Below the pieces are notes generated by a model. The model saw only the letters and a program-made list of their open reading frames with translations, was not told where the DNA came from and searched no databases. 64,000 bases of DNA, from the NCBI GenBank assembly GCA_965220715.1, contig OZ244843.1, forward strand, positions 1,364,001-1,428,000, given 5' to 3'. The position numbers and the translations under genes are program-made. Positions 25,906 through 36,907 of the stretch are shown piece after piece. This stretch comes from Bin5 sp965220715. GTDB taxonomy: Bacteria > Chloroflexota > Anaerolineae > Caldilineales > Caldilineaceae. Every line of letters starts with the position of its first letter. Position 1 is the first letter of the stretch.

Positions 25906-25952
25906 TTTTGTCAAATTTAGTTCGATACCGCATAATTCCGGACATGACAAAA
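25906..25952. promoter_or_regulatory. Inverted repeat between fabF and the MarR gene
   Basis: TTTTGTCA (25906-25913) and TGACAAAA (25945-25952), perfect 8-bp arms with a 31-bp gap. The second arm overlaps the proposed MarR start codon. The arms could be two half sites or two separate operator sites for MarR autoregulation. Confidence 0.35.
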
Positions 25953-26552
25953 ATAAGCCCTTCAGCCCATCCCAACGCTAGGTGGTCGAACACGGCAAAT
26001 GTCATGTCGAGTTCGCCCGGCGCCACAGACTCGCGACAGGCGGCAGGTGAGCAGATCGGCTTTCTTCAACTTCTGACTGAGTCCGGCGTGGCCCATGTGC
26101 ATGGAATGGAGATCCTGCGCCTGGTCAAGGTGTGCGCCGGCGCGTATGACCGCATTTTGGGCGAGCGTATGCGGGATGAAGAAATCACGCTCCCCCAATG
26201 GCGTATCCTGATCCGTCTGTATCTGGCCGAGCGCAACGATCAGGCCACGCTCTCGCCCACCGATTTGGCCCATAGCCAATGTTTGAGTAAGAACACAATC
26301 AGCGCCCACCTGCGTGCGTTGGAAGAGTCCCGGTTGATCGAACGCCAACTGGACCCGAACGACCTGCGGGCATTCCGCATCCGTCTAACGCCCGATAGCA
26401 GGGGGTTGATCCGCGCATCCATACCTCTGCATTTCGAATTTCTCAACGATCTTGTTGGTCAACTCTCATCGGAGGAGCGCGAAATGTTGCAGAGGCTCCT
26501 GACCAGCCTGCTTGAATCGTTGCAGCGGGAACGAGAAGACAACAGTGCATAG
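25944..26552 (+). CDS. MarR family transcriptional regulator
   Basis: Winged-helix DNA-binding protein of about 202 aa. The recognition region (LSPTDLAHSQCLSKNTISAHLRALEESRLIERQ, wing DPNDLRAFRIRLTPDSRGLI) lies at about residues 105-165 with dimerisation helices on both sides. The start is uncertain: ATG at 25944 is used here; ATG at 26004 is also possible and the frame is open to 25896. It is followed 66 bp later by two ABC exporter halves, the common MarR-ABC-ABC arrangement in which the regulator represses the exporter and is released by a ligand. Confidence 0.85.
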   Translation: MTKISPSAHPNARWSNTANVMSSSPGATDSRQAAGEQIGFLQLLTESGVAHVHGMEILRLVKVCAGAYDRILGERMRDEEITLPQWRILIRLYLAERNDQATLSPTDLAHSQCLSKNTISAHLRALEESRLIERQLDPNDLRAFRIRLTPDSRGLIRASIPLHFEFLNDLVGQLSSEEREMLQRLLTSLLESLQREREDNSA

Positions 26553-26618
26553 CGATTGCATCGCTGGTCGCCTGCCGACGACCTGCGTTGCCCTGTTCTT
26601 CTCCCCAAGGAGTGGCAT

Positions 26619-28568
26619 GTGAACCAACGAAGAGCATTCAGTAGACCCGGCGGCGGCCCGGGTGGCCCAGGTGGTGGTGGTCAGGCCAGAGGCGACGGCA
26701 GCATGAAGGATTTAGTCCGCGCCATCCGCTATCTCAGCCGCTACAGGCTCACGACAACGCTGGCCTATGCCGCGTTGTTCATCAGCATTGGGGCGCAGCT
26801 TGTGGTCCCCCAACTGGTGCAGAACGTCCTTGACGCCGTAACCGACAGCGTGTTCGCTCGTCAGATCCTGGCCTTGCCGGAAACGGCGCGGGCCGAGGCG
26901 ATTGAGGCGTTGCCACTCTCGGTGGAAGAGTTGACAGCACGGGCTGTCAGTGCGGAAGGGCCGATCTATTGGGCGATGGTGTTCATCGTTGTGTTTTCGC
27001 TGGCGCGCGGGTTGTTCGCCTTCGCCCAAGCCTTCCTGGCCCAGAAAGTGAGCCAGGACTTGGCCTTCGATTTTCGCAACGAACTGTTCGAGAAGATTCA
27101 GCGGCTCTCGTTCAGTTATCATGACCGCAACCGTACCGGCCAGTTGATGATCCGCGCCACCGACGATGTCGAAAAGCTGAGGATGTTTATCGGTCAGGGG
27201 ATGTTGCTGGCCGTCCAGTCGATCGTTCTCCTTATCGGTTCGCTGACAGTGTTGGCCTTCACCAACTTGCCGCTGACACTGATCATTCTACCGGTGCTGC
27301 CCGTGGCGCTTGTCCTCTTCATGGTCTTCGGCTCCGTCGCCCAGTCACTATTCGGCGCGATCCAGCGCCGGCTGTCGACGCTCAACGACATCCTGCAGGA
27401 GAATCTGGCCGGTATCCGCGTCGTGAAGGCCTTTGTGCGGGAGAGAGAGGAGCAGGAGAGGTTTGGCGACTCGGCCCAGCGGCTCATGGATCAGCATATT
27501 CGGGTGTCGAAAATATTCAGCTTCCTCTTCCCTTTTATCTTTCTGATCTCCAATCTGGGTCAGGCCGCCGTCGTCTACTGGGGCGGGCGGCAGATTCTCT
27601 TCGATACACTAACGCTGGGTGAATGGCAGAAGTTCAGCCTCTATCTGATCTATGTCTTCTTCCCGGTAGGCCAGCTCGGTTTCATTGTCGCCCAAATGAG
27701 CCAGGCCAGCGCCAGCGCCCAACGCATCTTCGAGATCCTCAACGCCGAAAACGAGGTGACCGACAAGCCCAGCGCGCAGCCTATGCCGCAAGTGCAGGGG
27801 CGCGTACGTTTTTCCGATGTTACCTTCCGCTATTTCAACAGCACCGATCCGGTGCTCCAGAGCATTTCGTTGGAAGCACAGCCGGGTGAGACCGTCGCCC
27901 TCTTGGGAGGAACCGGCAGCGGCAAGACGACAATCATCAATCTCATCCCGCGCTTCTACGACGTCAGCGAAGGGCAGGTTCTGATCGATGACTCGGACGT
28001 GCGCGATGTAACGCTGGATAGCATGAGGCGTCAGATCGGCATCGTACTGCAGGAGACTAATCTTTTCACTGGCACGATTCGCGACAACATCGCCTTTGGC
28101 CGCCCCGACGCCACCGACGCCGAGGTTGAGGCGGCTGCCAGTGCCGCCGCAGCGCACGACTTCATCGTCAGCTTTACAGATGGCTACCAGACGGCAGTGG
28201 GAGAGCGCGGCACGACCCTTTCCGGCGGCCAGAAACAGCGCGTCGCCATCGCCCGCGCACTCTTGACCGACCCGCACATCCTCATCCTCGACGATTCCAC
28301 CAGCAGCGTGGATGTGGCGACGGAAGTGCTTATCCAGAACGCGCTGGACCGGCTTATGGTTGGCCGCACCAGCTTTGTGATTGCCCAGCGCATCAGCACT
28401 GTCGTCAACGCCGATCAGATCCTTGTGCTTGATAAGGGCCGCATCGTCGATCGCGGCAACCATGAAGAGCTGATGCAGTCCAGCGCGATCTACTCCGACA
28501 TCTACCACAGCCAGTTGGTGGAAGACGCGGCGGTCGAGGTGGAAGCGCCACTGACGGCTGAAGCATAG
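26619..28568 (+). CDS. Heterodimeric ABC exporter, half with degenerate ATPase site
   Basis: Membrane-ATPase fusion of 649 aa. GTG at 26619 is the start because AAGGAG (26607-26612) lies 6 bases before it; the Gly-rich N-terminus (PGGGPGGPGGGG) precedes the first helix. Walker A is GGTGSGKTT near residue 430 and the signature is canonical LSGGQ near 534. Walker B reads ILILDDSTSS, so the catalytic Glu is Asp, and the switch His is Gln (VIAQRIST). These changes define the non-catalytic half of TM287/288- or BmrCD-like exporters. Its partner is the next gene. Probable drug or lipid efflux. Confidence 0.92.
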   Translation: MNQRRAFSRPGGGPGGPGGGGQARGDGSMKDLVRAIRYLSRYRLTTTLAYAALFISIGAQLVVPQLVQNVLDAVTDSVFARQILALPETARAEAIEALPLSVEELTARAVSAEGPIYWAMVFIVVFSLARGLFAFAQAFLAQKVSQDLAFDFRNELFEKIQRLSFSYHDRNRTGQLMIRATDDVEKLRMFIGQGMLLAVQSIVLLIGSLTVLAFTNLPLTLIILPVLPVALVLFMVFGSVAQSLFGAIQRRLSTLNDILQENLAGIRVVKAFVREREEQERFGDSAQRLMDQHIRVSKIFSFLFPFIFLISNLGQAAVVYWGGRQILFDTLTLGEWQKFSLYLIYVFFPVGQLGFIVAQMSQASASAQRIFEILNAENEVTDKPSAQPMPQVQGRVRFSDVTFRYFNSTDPVLQSISLEAQPGETVALLGGTGSGKTTIINLIPRFYDVSEGQVLIDDSDVRDVTLDSMRRQIGIVLQETNLFTGTIRDNIAFGRPDATDAEVEAAASAAAAHDFIVSFTDGYQTAVGERGTTLSGGQKQRVAIARALLTDPHILILDDSTSSVDVATEVLIQNALDRLMVGRTSFVIAQRISTVVNADQILVLDKGRIVDRGNHEELMQSSAIYSDIYHSQLVEDAAVEVEAPLTAEA

Positions 28569-28622
28569 CGCGTCGGCAGCAGCAGACCATATTACGCACT
28601 ATTTTTCCCAGGAGCGTGCCCG

Positions 28623-30623
28623 ATGTTCGGTGACCGCATGTTACGACAGGAGACGCTGAAGCCTAAGAGCGTAGGCGCCACCCTGTCACGGTTCAGCAAT
28701 TATTTTCGGCCCTATTGGTTTGTTTTGACCCTCGTCGCCCTGCTGATGACGGTAAACGCTTATACTCAGGTGATTGGCCCGAGACTGATCGGCCAGGCAG
28801 TGGACTGTTTTCTGGCGCCGGCGGCCTTCGCCGGGGCAGGCGAAATAGGTAGAGGGCTTCAACTGCCCGCAGAAACCGATCTGCAGACGGAAACCGACAG
28901 TCAGGCCAACTGCTGGTGGGCCCCCGAGGTCGCCATGGGAAGCCCCAGCCGCGATGTCCTACTGCGCGGCATACTCAACATTACTTTGGTCATTACCGGC
29001 TATTATCTGATCGGATCGGCCACCGGCGGCTTGATGTTCTTCAGCATGAGTTGGACCGGCCATAACGTTCTGCGCGTCCTGCGGGTGCGTCTTTTCACCC
29101 ATCTCCACCGCCTCTCTCTCGGCTTCTACACCCGCAACGAGACCGGCGACCTGATGAGCCGCATCACCAACGATTCGGACACGATCCAACAAGTCGTTGG
29201 CTTTGCCCTTGTGCAGGTGCTGAGCAGCGTGGTGCTGATCATCTGGATCATCTGGCAGATGCTCGTTCTGAACTGGGCCTACGCACTCATCAGCCTGAGC
29301 GTCGTACCGCTGATGGGCCTGGCAACTCTGTGGTTCAGCAACCAGGCGCGCAAGGCCTTTCGCGTCACCCGCCAGAGCATCGGCGACGTCAACGCCGAGC
29401 TGGAGGAGGGTATCTCCGGCGTGCGCGAGGTCCAGGCCTTCAGCCGCGAGGAAACCAATATCGAGCAGTTCCGGCAAAGCAATGCGGTCAACCGCGACGC
29501 CAATATCAAGGCCGTAGCCTATACTTCGGCACTGGCCCCGGCGCTTGAGGCGCTGGGATTCCTCGGCATCGCTGTCGTCGTTGGCGTCGGCGGCGTGCTG
29601 CTGCTGCGGGGTCAGTCACTGGCAGGTTCGGCCATCTCCCTCGGCCTGATCATTACCTTCTTGGGCTATGCACAGCGCTTCAACATGCCCATCTCCCAGA
29701 TCAGCGTGATGTGGACCAACATCCAGAGCGCCATCGCCGGTGTAGAACGAATCTTTGAACTGATGGACGAGATCCCGGAGGTGCAGGAGAAAGTCGACGC
29801 CAAGGAGATGCACGCAATCGAGGGGGCCGTCACCCTGGAGAACGTGGAGGCGGAGTATGTGCCCGGCGAGCCGGTACTTAAGGGAATCAATCTTAGCGCC
29901 CAGCCCGGCGAGACCGTTGCGATCGTCGGACCAACCGGCGCCGGCAAGACGACCATCATCAATCTGCTGCCCCGCTTCTGGGATGTGACCGGCGGGTCCG
30001 TGCGCATCGACGGTGTAGACGTGCGCGACGTACAACTGCACAGCCTGCGCCAGCAGATCGGCATCGTCCTCCAGGATACCTATCTGTTCAGCAGTTCGGT
30101 AATGGACAATATCCGCTTCAGCCGCTCGGACGCTTCCGACGAGGAGGTCATCTCCGCGGCAAAGCTGGCCCAGGCGCATGACTTTATCGAGCGGCTGCCC
30201 GACGGCTACGAAACAGTGCTGGGTGAGCGCGGCAGCGGTCTCAGCCAGGGGCAGCGTCAACTGTTGGCCATCGCCCGCGCCGCGCTGGCCGATCCGCGTA
30301 TTCTGATTCTGGACGAGGCCACCAGCAGCGTCGACACCCGCACCGAGCAGAGAATCCAGGCGGCGCTCAACGACCTGTTGAAAGGACGCACAAGTTTCGT
30401 GATCGCGCATCGCCTCAGCACCATCCGCAGCGCCGACCAGGTGTTGGTGCTGCGAGACGGAGAGATCATCGAGCGGGGCACCCACGAAGGGCTGCTGGCA
30501 CAACGGGGCTTCTACTACGAACTCTATATGAACCAGTTCCGCCGCCAGGAAGACGCGCCCGTGCAGCCGAACGGCAGTGGGCCTGCCAGAGCAGCCGGTG
30601 TTCGTGCGGGGCAAGCCACCTGA
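28623..30623 (+). CDS. Heterodimeric ABC exporter, catalytically complete half
   Basis: Second half-transporter, 666 aa, starting 54 bp after the first, with AGGAG before the ATG. An insertion of about 55 residues follows the first membrane helix (LAPAAFAG to SPSRDV), probably an extracellular loop. The ATPase has Walker A GPTGAGKTT near 435, Walker B with Glu (ILILDEATSS) and the switch His (VIAHRLST), while its signature is LSQGQ. With the preceding gene this gives one competent and one degenerate ATP site, as in TM287/288. Expected to be regulated by the upstream MarR protein. Confidence 0.93.
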   Translation: MFGDRMLRQETLKPKSVGATLSRFSNYFRPYWFVLTLVALLMTVNAYTQVIGPRLIGQAVDCFLAPAAFAGAGEIGRGLQLPAETDLQTETDSQANCWWAPEVAMGSPSRDVLLRGILNITLVITGYYLIGSATGGLMFFSMSWTGHNVLRVLRVRLFTHLHRLSLGFYTRNETGDLMSRITNDSDTIQQVVGFALVQVLSSVVLIIWIIWQMLVLNWAYALISLSVVPLMGLATLWFSNQARKAFRVTRQSIGDVNAELEEGISGVREVQAFSREETNIEQFRQSNAVNRDANIKAVAYTSALAPALEALGFLGIAVVVGVGGVLLLRGQSLAGSAISLGLIITFLGYAQRFNMPISQISVMWTNIQSAIAGVERIFELMDEIPEVQEKVDAKEMHAIEGAVTLENVEAEYVPGEPVLKGINLSAQPGETVAIVGPTGAGKTTIINLLPRFWDVTGGSVRIDGVDVRDVQLHSLRQQIGIVLQDTYLFSSSVMDNIRFSRSDASDEEVISAAKLAQAHDFIERLPDGYETVLGERGSGLSQGQRQLLAIARAALADPRILILDEATSSVDTRTEQRIQAALNDLLKGRTSFVIAHRLSTIRSADQVLVLRDGEIIERGTHEGLLAQRGFYYELYMNQFRRQEDAPVQPNGSGPARAAGVRAGQAT

Positions 30624-30693
30624 GGCGCAGCACCAACCAAGAGTACGGATAGGGAGGGGCGGCTCTCGCCCTTCTCCACCTGTACAATGCCCC

Positions 30694-33600
30694 CTACTCC
30701 GTCCGAAACTGCAACCAGATCAGCGGGATCAGCATGCCGATCACCACAATCGGAACGCTATCCCAGGGGGCGAGATTGAACTGGAGCCAAACTCCACCGG
30801 GAATAACGTCAACTCCGTAAAGAACGTACGCTCCCCAGCCCACGAGCATCGCCCACAGCAGACGCTGAACGAGCAACTGGCGGGGCATCACCTGCACCAG
30901 CACCACCAGCAGCAGCCCCAGCACCACTAACTGTGTGACCATAGCAATCGTCAACGAATCTATATCGACCTCAACGGCCTCCGGCTCAACCTCCTCGGCG
31001 GGTATTGGGTCCGCTTCCGGCGTTGGCGCGACTGCTGTTGGAGGCGGCGCCTGCGAGGACGGAGGCGTGACTACTCGCTCCGGGTTGGTAACTACAATCT
31101 GTGTTCTGTCGGATGAGACATCCGGGTCTGCAATGTGCGCCCGGATGTCGGTGCTGGAGGTTGCATCGACGCTGTTGACAGCGATCAGGAGCGTGCCCGG
31201 TTTTTCCAGGAGCACCGATTTGCGGACAAGTCCGCCGCGGGTGGCGACAGGATTTGACTGGATGGCAAGCTCCTCGCCCTCATAAATCAGTCGGAAATTC
31301 ACCGGTGTTCCATCAGGGACCGTATTCCCGTTGCGATCCAGAATCGGGCCGGCCTGCAGTTCCAGGCTGTCGCCAACCGACAGACCAGTCTGGAAAACAA
31401 CCACCTCGTCTCCTTCCGTCTCTTCGATGACGATATCTTCGTTCAGGAGAGTCAGGCCAATGCGCTGGTTCGGGTCCGGCTCCAACCGCTCGACCAGATT
31501 GCTGAAGCGGGTGCCTGGCACACTGACAGGAGGCGCGCCGTTGACCGTCTGGGCGCGAAACAAAGCGCGCACGGCCGCTTCCAAAAATGGCTGGGTTTTG
31601 GAGTAGACCCCCAGAAAGGCGGTCATCTTGCCGATCTCGGTCGAATCGAAGAAGTAAGGTTCGTTGAGAGCCAGCACCACCAATTTGCTCCCCGGCAACC
31701 GGTCACTGCGCTGACGCAGAAACCGTTTGACCGCGTCGCTGCTGTCGTAGTTCGCTACGTCCACGTCGAGCATGGCAAAGATCAGCCAGTTTGCGTTGAG
31801 AATCTCTTCCTCCAGAGCGGCTGCCAGCGCCTGTTCGGCCGTGCCGTTGAGAAGAGAGTTCAAATCGGCAAAAGTACGGCTGCGTATCCGCTCCGTCCGC
31901 AACTGGTTGGTCGCCTCCGGCCCGTAGAGCCGCAACATTATCTCTTCCAATGCAGTCGGCTCGACCGCGGGCACCGCCCGGCAGCCGTCACACTCATGCA
32001 AAATGCGGCTGTCGGTGAAGATCAAAATATTTTCGTCTACCCCCGGCGGCGCAGGTAGCGGATCGGCCAGCCCCGGGGAATCGGGGAAAAAGGTCGTCAA
32101 CGCCTCGCTCGCGACCTGATCAAGCAGCATCTGCGCCTCTCTCTGATGTTCGGGGCTGAACCCCTCCTCCAGGTCGGCTGGCCCCACCACAACATCTGCT
32201 ATTTCGATCTCAATCGGATCATCGCTGGACGGGAGAGCAGTGGTCGCCGTATCGGTCATATTGACAGGGGCATACAGCCGCAGTTTCAAGCGCAAAATCC
32301 GTCGTAACGAGGCATCCACGCGCGCGGCAAACTCGGCATCGTTTGTGTAACGCTCGCGGAAGAAAATAATCGTCTCTTTGATATTGGCCCTCTCATCTAG
32401 CCAGCTGTCTGTCAGAGAAAAATCTGCCAGATAGAGCAGGTCGTTGCCGGCGATAAACGCGTCGAGAGCGATGCGCCGCCGAGGGAACTCTTGCAGGGGC
32501 GGGTCATAGTAGCGGCGCACGGCCATTACGCCCAGCGCGTCGCTCATCAAGATGCCGCCCTGCGCGCGCCAGGGCGCAAACTCGTCCAGATCCAGGAGAA
32601 TTCCCAACTCCTGCGCCAGGCTGATCGGCGGCGTGCGCTCACGGCTGCCCTGGAAGCTGCTGAAGCGAATATGTCCGGACATCAGCGCCTCGGTGGCGGC
32701 CATCGTCCCATCCGCCCGCAGAATCGCGGAGGGGCGCTCAGTGACCGCGGCAAACGGTGGTAGTTCGATTCGTTGGAGTTCCTGCAAACTCTTTTGTATT
32801 GTCGCGATCTCCTCATCCGGCCGTCGATCCGTACCCCCCAGGCCAGGGAAATGTCCGGTCACTGTGGCGACGCGGCCGGCGCTGCCGCGGTGAATGCCGG
32901 ATACATAGGCCTGGCCCATCCGGCCAACCCAGAACGGTTCACCACCAAATGTATGCAGCCCCACTCCCGTCACCAGATCCGGCCGCGGCTGTTCCATCAC
33001 GTCCAGCGCCGGCCCCAGCAGCAGATTCACCCCCACGCTGCGCATTTCGCGGCCTTGGACTGCACTGACTTCCTCCACAAGTCCCGGATCCCAGGTTGCG
33101 CCCAGCGCCATCTGTGGCGGGATGGCTGTAAAGCCGGCGCGCAGAGCTGTGACCGGCAGGCCATCGCCCCCCTGTTCCACGCCGATCAACAACGGAAGCT
33201 CCAGCGGCAATCTCTGTTCCAGAGTAGAAGGCAGAATACCTGGGATGGCCGGCGCCCCCTCTTTAATGTTCAGCGCCTCCGATGGGGCGAGATATATGCC
33301 ATAGGCCAATGCCTGCAACTGATTCGTAAGCCGCGCGACATCCTCCGGAGTTGTACCACTGTAGTTGCTGAAGTTGCGGTTCTTGGGGCTGATGACCACG
33401 CCGCCCACCCGGTACTCTACAATCAACTCGGCGACATCGCTTCTTGGCTCCACATGGTTGCCCTGGAAGGTAACCACAAACAGTTGACCTACACGATCGT
33501 CGACGCCCATACCGGCGATCAGATCGTCGATGCGGGCCTCCAGAATTTCATCCGGGCCAGGTGTGGGCGTGGATGAGGGTGTGGGCGTGGATGAGGGTGT

Positions 33601-34026
33601 GGGCGTAGGGGTCGGTGTGGGCGTAGGGGTCGGTGTGAGTGTATGCGTAGGCAAGGGCGTTGGCGTTACCGTTGGCGTGAGCGCCAAGTTGGTTGCTTCC
33701 GCCACCGCGGTCACCGTCAATTGCGCGCCGGCAGTTGCAGTGGCGCGAAACGACTCCAGCACCTCTTGAGTCGAACGGGTTGCCGTGGCCGTCGTCACCT
33801 GCTGCTCCGCCGCCGCAGTCGTTTCTGAGCCTTGCGAACTGGGCGAAGACGTGGCCGCCTCCTGGGCGGCAGCGAATCTCACATGCGGCAGGCCGGCGCC
33901 GAAGTCGCTTCCCAACAACGCGGCTGCCAGCAGCGCGGCAGCCAGCGCAAAGGCGCGCAGCTGGGCGCCGCCGCGCCGATGGACTCTCTTTCGATGGCTT
34001 TGCTGCCGACAACGGAATACTCTCAT
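30694..34026 (-). CDS. Membrane-anchored GH3-like (NagZ-type) protein with atypical active site
   Basis: Exported protein of 1110 aa. Residues 1-55 carry a basic start and a hydrophobic signal or anchor. A Thr/Pro-rich linker (about 110-155) leads to a glycoside hydrolase family 3 barrel (about 160-560) with DRVGQLFVVTF, the GVNLLLGPALDV segment and GHFPGLGGTD. The nucleophile Asp in GILMSDALGVMAV is kept, but the NagZ acid/base signature (Asp-Ser-His after PGHG) is replaced by TDRRP, and Lys-His by Gly-His. Beta-rich domains follow, then three C-terminal membrane helices ending in WLQFRTE. It may bind or slowly cleave cell-wall or glycan substrates; activity is uncertain. Confidence 0.78.
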   Translation of the reverse strand: MRVFRCRQQSHRKRVHRRGGAQLRAFALAAALLAAALLGSDFGAGLPHVRFAAAQEAATSSPSSQGSETTAAAEQQVTTATATRSTQEVLESFRATATAGAQLTVTAVAEATNLALTPTVTPTPLPTHTLTPTPTPTPTPTPTPSSTPTPSSTPTPGPDEILEARIDDLIAGMGVDDRVGQLFVVTFQGNHVEPRSDVAELIVEYRVGGVVISPKNRNFSNYSGTTPEDVARLTNQLQALAYGIYLAPSEALNIKEGAPAIPGILPSTLEQRLPLELPLLIGVEQGGDGLPVTALRAGFTAIPPQMALGATWDPGLVEEVSAVQGREMRSVGVNLLLGPALDVMEQPRPDLVTGVGLHTFGGEPFWVGRMGQAYVSGIHRGSAGRVATVTGHFPGLGGTDRRPDEEIATIQKSLQELQRIELPPFAAVTERPSAILRADGTMAATEALMSGHIRFSSFQGSRERTPPISLAQELGILLDLDEFAPWRAQGGILMSDALGVMAVRRYYDPPLQEFPRRRIALDAFIAGNDLLYLADFSLTDSWLDERANIKETIIFFRERYTNDAEFAARVDASLRRILRLKLRLYAPVNMTDTATTALPSSDDPIEIEIADVVVGPADLEEGFSPEHQREAQMLLDQVASEALTTFFPDSPGLADPLPAPPGVDENILIFTDSRILHECDGCRAVPAVEPTALEEIMLRLYGPEATNQLRTERIRSRTFADLNSLLNGTAEQALAAALEEEILNANWLIFAMLDVDVANYDSSDAVKRFLRQRSDRLPGSKLVVLALNEPYFFDSTEIGKMTAFLGVYSKTQPFLEAAVRALFRAQTVNGAPPVSVPGTRFSNLVERLEPDPNQRIGLTLLNEDIVIEETEGDEVVVFQTGLSVGDSLELQAGPILDRNGNTVPDGTPVNFRLIYEGEELAIQSNPVATRGGLVRKSVLLEKPGTLLIAVNSVDATSSTDIRAHIADPDVSSDRTQIVVTNPERVVTPPSSQAPPPTAVAPTPEADPIPAEEVEPEAVEVDIDSLTIAMVTQLVVLGLLLVVLVQVMPRQLLVQRLLWAMLVGWGAYVLYGVDVIPGGVWLQFNLAPWDSVPIVVIGMLIPLIWLQFRTE
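33561..33632 (-). repeat. Four 18-bp tandem repeats coding the Thr-Pro linker
   Basis: Units of 18 bp at 33561, 33579, 33597 and 33615, all in frame, coding Thr/Ser-Pro linker residues of the GH3-like protein. Confidence 0.85.
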
Positions 34027-34034
34027 CAGATCCG

Positions 34035-34040
34035 ATTATA
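34035..34040 (-). promoter_or_regulatory. -10 box directly upstream of the GH3-like gene
   Basis: Minus-strand TATAAT at 34040-34035, ending only 8 bases before the ATG at 34026. No strong -35 is present (CCGACA lies 15 bp upstream). If used, the transcript would be nearly leaderless. Confidence 0.35.
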
Positions 34041-34100
34041 CACGATCAGCGCGTCTGTCGGAATGGCCAATTCCGGCAATTCCGCGCAACCCGCATATGC

Positions 34101-34129
34101 TGGACAGATTCGAGCAAAGCGGGTATAAT
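34101..34129 (+). promoter_or_regulatory. Promoter of uvrB
   Basis: TGGACA (34101-34106), 17-bp spacer, perfect TATAAT (34124-34129). The leader to uvrB is about 230 bases. No LexA-type box is obvious between promoter and gene. The rest of 34041-34365 has no supported gene. Confidence 0.65.
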
Positions 34130-34365
34130 CGGTTACAATACGCGAACAAAAGTTCGGTTTATCGGAATTCTCCGCTGTTGGATGGGAAGCGTTGTGCGAT
34201 CACCGTTAGGCTGCCGCCCGGCCTGCATTACCAATGTGAGTCCCCTATGATGCCAGGACTCTACGCCCGGCCTACACCTTGGGGGCGCGGGAGCAGCGTT
34301 AACGGTCTCTCCTTTTCCGAGCAATATGGTAAAGCTGGTTAGCGAAGTACAAGTGCATCAGTTCG

Positions 34366-36390
<2,025 letters not shown>

Positions 36391-36595
36391 ACGGAACGGC
36401 GGTTCAAGTGAGGGAGGGACTGATAGGAACGTGATGTACCCCCCTTCAAAACTTCTCTTCCACACCTGACATAGCCATCCAATGACAGAATGAAACAGGC
36501 CGCACTTCTGTTTTGCACCACTGCCGCCTCCCCCCTTGACGAGATGTTCGCCCTATGAGAACATTTTTGCATGGGGGCAAGAAAACGAAGGCCGA

Positions 36596-36898
36596 ATGGA
36601 GTACGAGGCGTTGCTCAACCACAATAGCGAACTGGAGGACAGGCTGGCCGCTCTCGATGCGGAAGACGGCAGCCGCGTCCCGCACGAGGTGGCTGTTGCC
36701 ATCATTCGCGGCAAAAGCCCCATCCTCGCCTTCCGAAACCATCTCAACATGACGCTGCGTGATCTCTCCCAGAGCACGGGGATCGCCGTCAGCTACCTGT
36801 CCGAGATCGAGCGGGGACACAAACCCGGTTCCACATCCGCCTTGGCTCGCATCGCCGCCGCGCTTAACACGACCATTGACGCCCTGATCAAAGAGTAG
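36596..36898 (+). CDS. XRE family helix-turn-helix regulator
   Basis: Protein of 100 aa from ATG 36596 (MEYEALLNH). The helix-turn-helix covers about residues 45-98 with MTLRDLSQSTGIAVSYLSEIERG and the stabilising helix following. The N-terminal 40 residues (HEVAVAIIRGKSPILAFRNH) resemble antitoxin-like XRE proteins, but no toxin-like gene is adjacent. It ends 9 bp before the gyrA/parC-type gene, so the two are probably co-transcribed and it could regulate that unit. The frame is open to 36536, but the extra 20 residues look unrelated to the family. Confidence 0.82.
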   Translation: MEYEALLNHNSELEDRLAALDAEDGSRVPHEVAVAIIRGKSPILAFRNHLNMTLRDLSQSTGIAVSYLSEIERGHKPGSTSALARIAAALNTTIDALIKE

Positions 36899-36907
36899 AA
36901 GAGTAAA

